NCBI GenBank assembly: GCA_027620395.1 | Contig: JAQBZY010000124.1 | Location: 1 to 5,682 of the forward strand | Reading direction: 5' to 3' | Source: Pseudomonadota bacterium | GTDB lineage: Bacteria > Pseudomonadota > Alphaproteobacteria > Rhodospirillales > Casp-alpha2 | DNA length: 5,682 nt | Shown here: piece after piece, positions 5,496 through 5,682 of the stretch | Layout of the letters: each line of letters begins with the position of its first letter | Numbering within the stretch: the stretch's first letter is position 1 | The notes under the pieces: model-generated | What the model saw: the letters and a program-made list of their open reading frames with translations, nothing else | The model's database searches: none | Told to the model about the DNA's origin: nothing | Program-made: the position numbers and the translations under genes

Positions 5496-5682
5496 TTACT
5501 TGTGCTTCCAGTCGGCCTTGCGCTTGCCGGCGAAGGCGGCCATGCCTTCCTTCTGGTCCTCGGTCGCGAAGGCGGCGTGGAAGACGCGGCGTTCGAACAG
5601 AATGCCTTCGGACAGCGTCGTTTCGTAGGACCGATTGACCGATTCCTTGATCATGTAGGTAGTCGGCCTCGCCATCCCGGCG
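5496..5682 (-). CDS. Enoyl-CoA hydratase (crotonase family), C-terminal part only
   Basis: The stop TAA is at 5496-5498 on the minus strand and the frame stays open to the window edge, giving the last ~61 residues; the start lies beyond 5682. The tail reads through [16 protein letters not shown], then [20 protein letters not shown], then [15 protein letters not shown]. This is the classic crotonase-fold C-terminus: the (K/E)xxVNRxxE helix, the [32 protein letters not shown] block that packs over the active site of the neighbouring subunit, and the basic end. Enoyl-CoA hydratases of this type add water to trans-2-enoyl-CoA in fatty-acid or phenylacetate-type catabolism. The catalytic Glu residues and oxyanion-hole region are outside the window, so the exact substrate class is open. 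It converges on the methyltransferase gene, with the palindromic repeat between them. Confidence 0.9.
   Translation of the reverse strand, partial: AGMARPTTYMIKESVNRSYETTLSEGILFERRVFHAAFATEDQKEGMAAFAGKRKADWKHK

Overview
The window looks like ordinary chromosomal DNA from a high-GC alphaproteobacterium, with a Rhodospirillales-like flavour. The basis is strong G/C bias at third codon positions, the style of the NAD kinase, class 2 PyrD and enoyl-CoA hydratase sequences, and a palindromic repeat of a type scattered through many proteobacterial genomes. This placement is inference from sequence character, not a database result.

Layout, left to right. (1) On + , the 3' end of a DUF4126 membrane protein gene (to 350) overlaps by ATGA an exported protein of unknown function (347-1285). 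(2) A 90-base gap (1286-1375) precedes the NAD kinase gene nadK (1376-2143). The gap holds a 14-pair inverted repeat that would fold over the nadK ribosome binding site, with a possible 12-codon leader reading frame in its loop. (3) nadK overlaps by GTGA an AbrB-type (PF05145) internally duplicated membrane protein gene (2140-3249). (4) That gene converges, with a 10-base tail-to-tail overlap, on a two-gene minus-strand operon: a DUF952 protein (4309-4674), then pyrD, quinone-dependent dihydroorotate dehydrogenase (3240-4304). (5) A 67-base divergent intergenic region with a dyad separates this operon from a class I SAM-dependent, metal-dependent O-methyltransferase on + (4742-5404). (6) A palindromic repeat (5420-5480) lies between the methyltransferase gene and the 3' end of a minus-strand enoyl-CoA hydratase gene (5496 to beyond 5682).

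The genes are mostly housekeeping: NADP synthesis (nadK), pyrimidine synthesis (pyrD) and acyl-CoA metabolism (the hydratase), mixed with poorly characterised families (DUF4126, DUF952, AbrB-type, and an unrecognised exported protein). No mobile element, CRISPR, tRNA, rRNA or defence system is visible. The observation most worth following is the structured leader in front of nadK, which suggests translational control of NADP supply. The tight coding couplings (ATGA, GTGA, a 4-base gap) and the convergent overlap show a compact genome. I see no clear case for a wholly new system.
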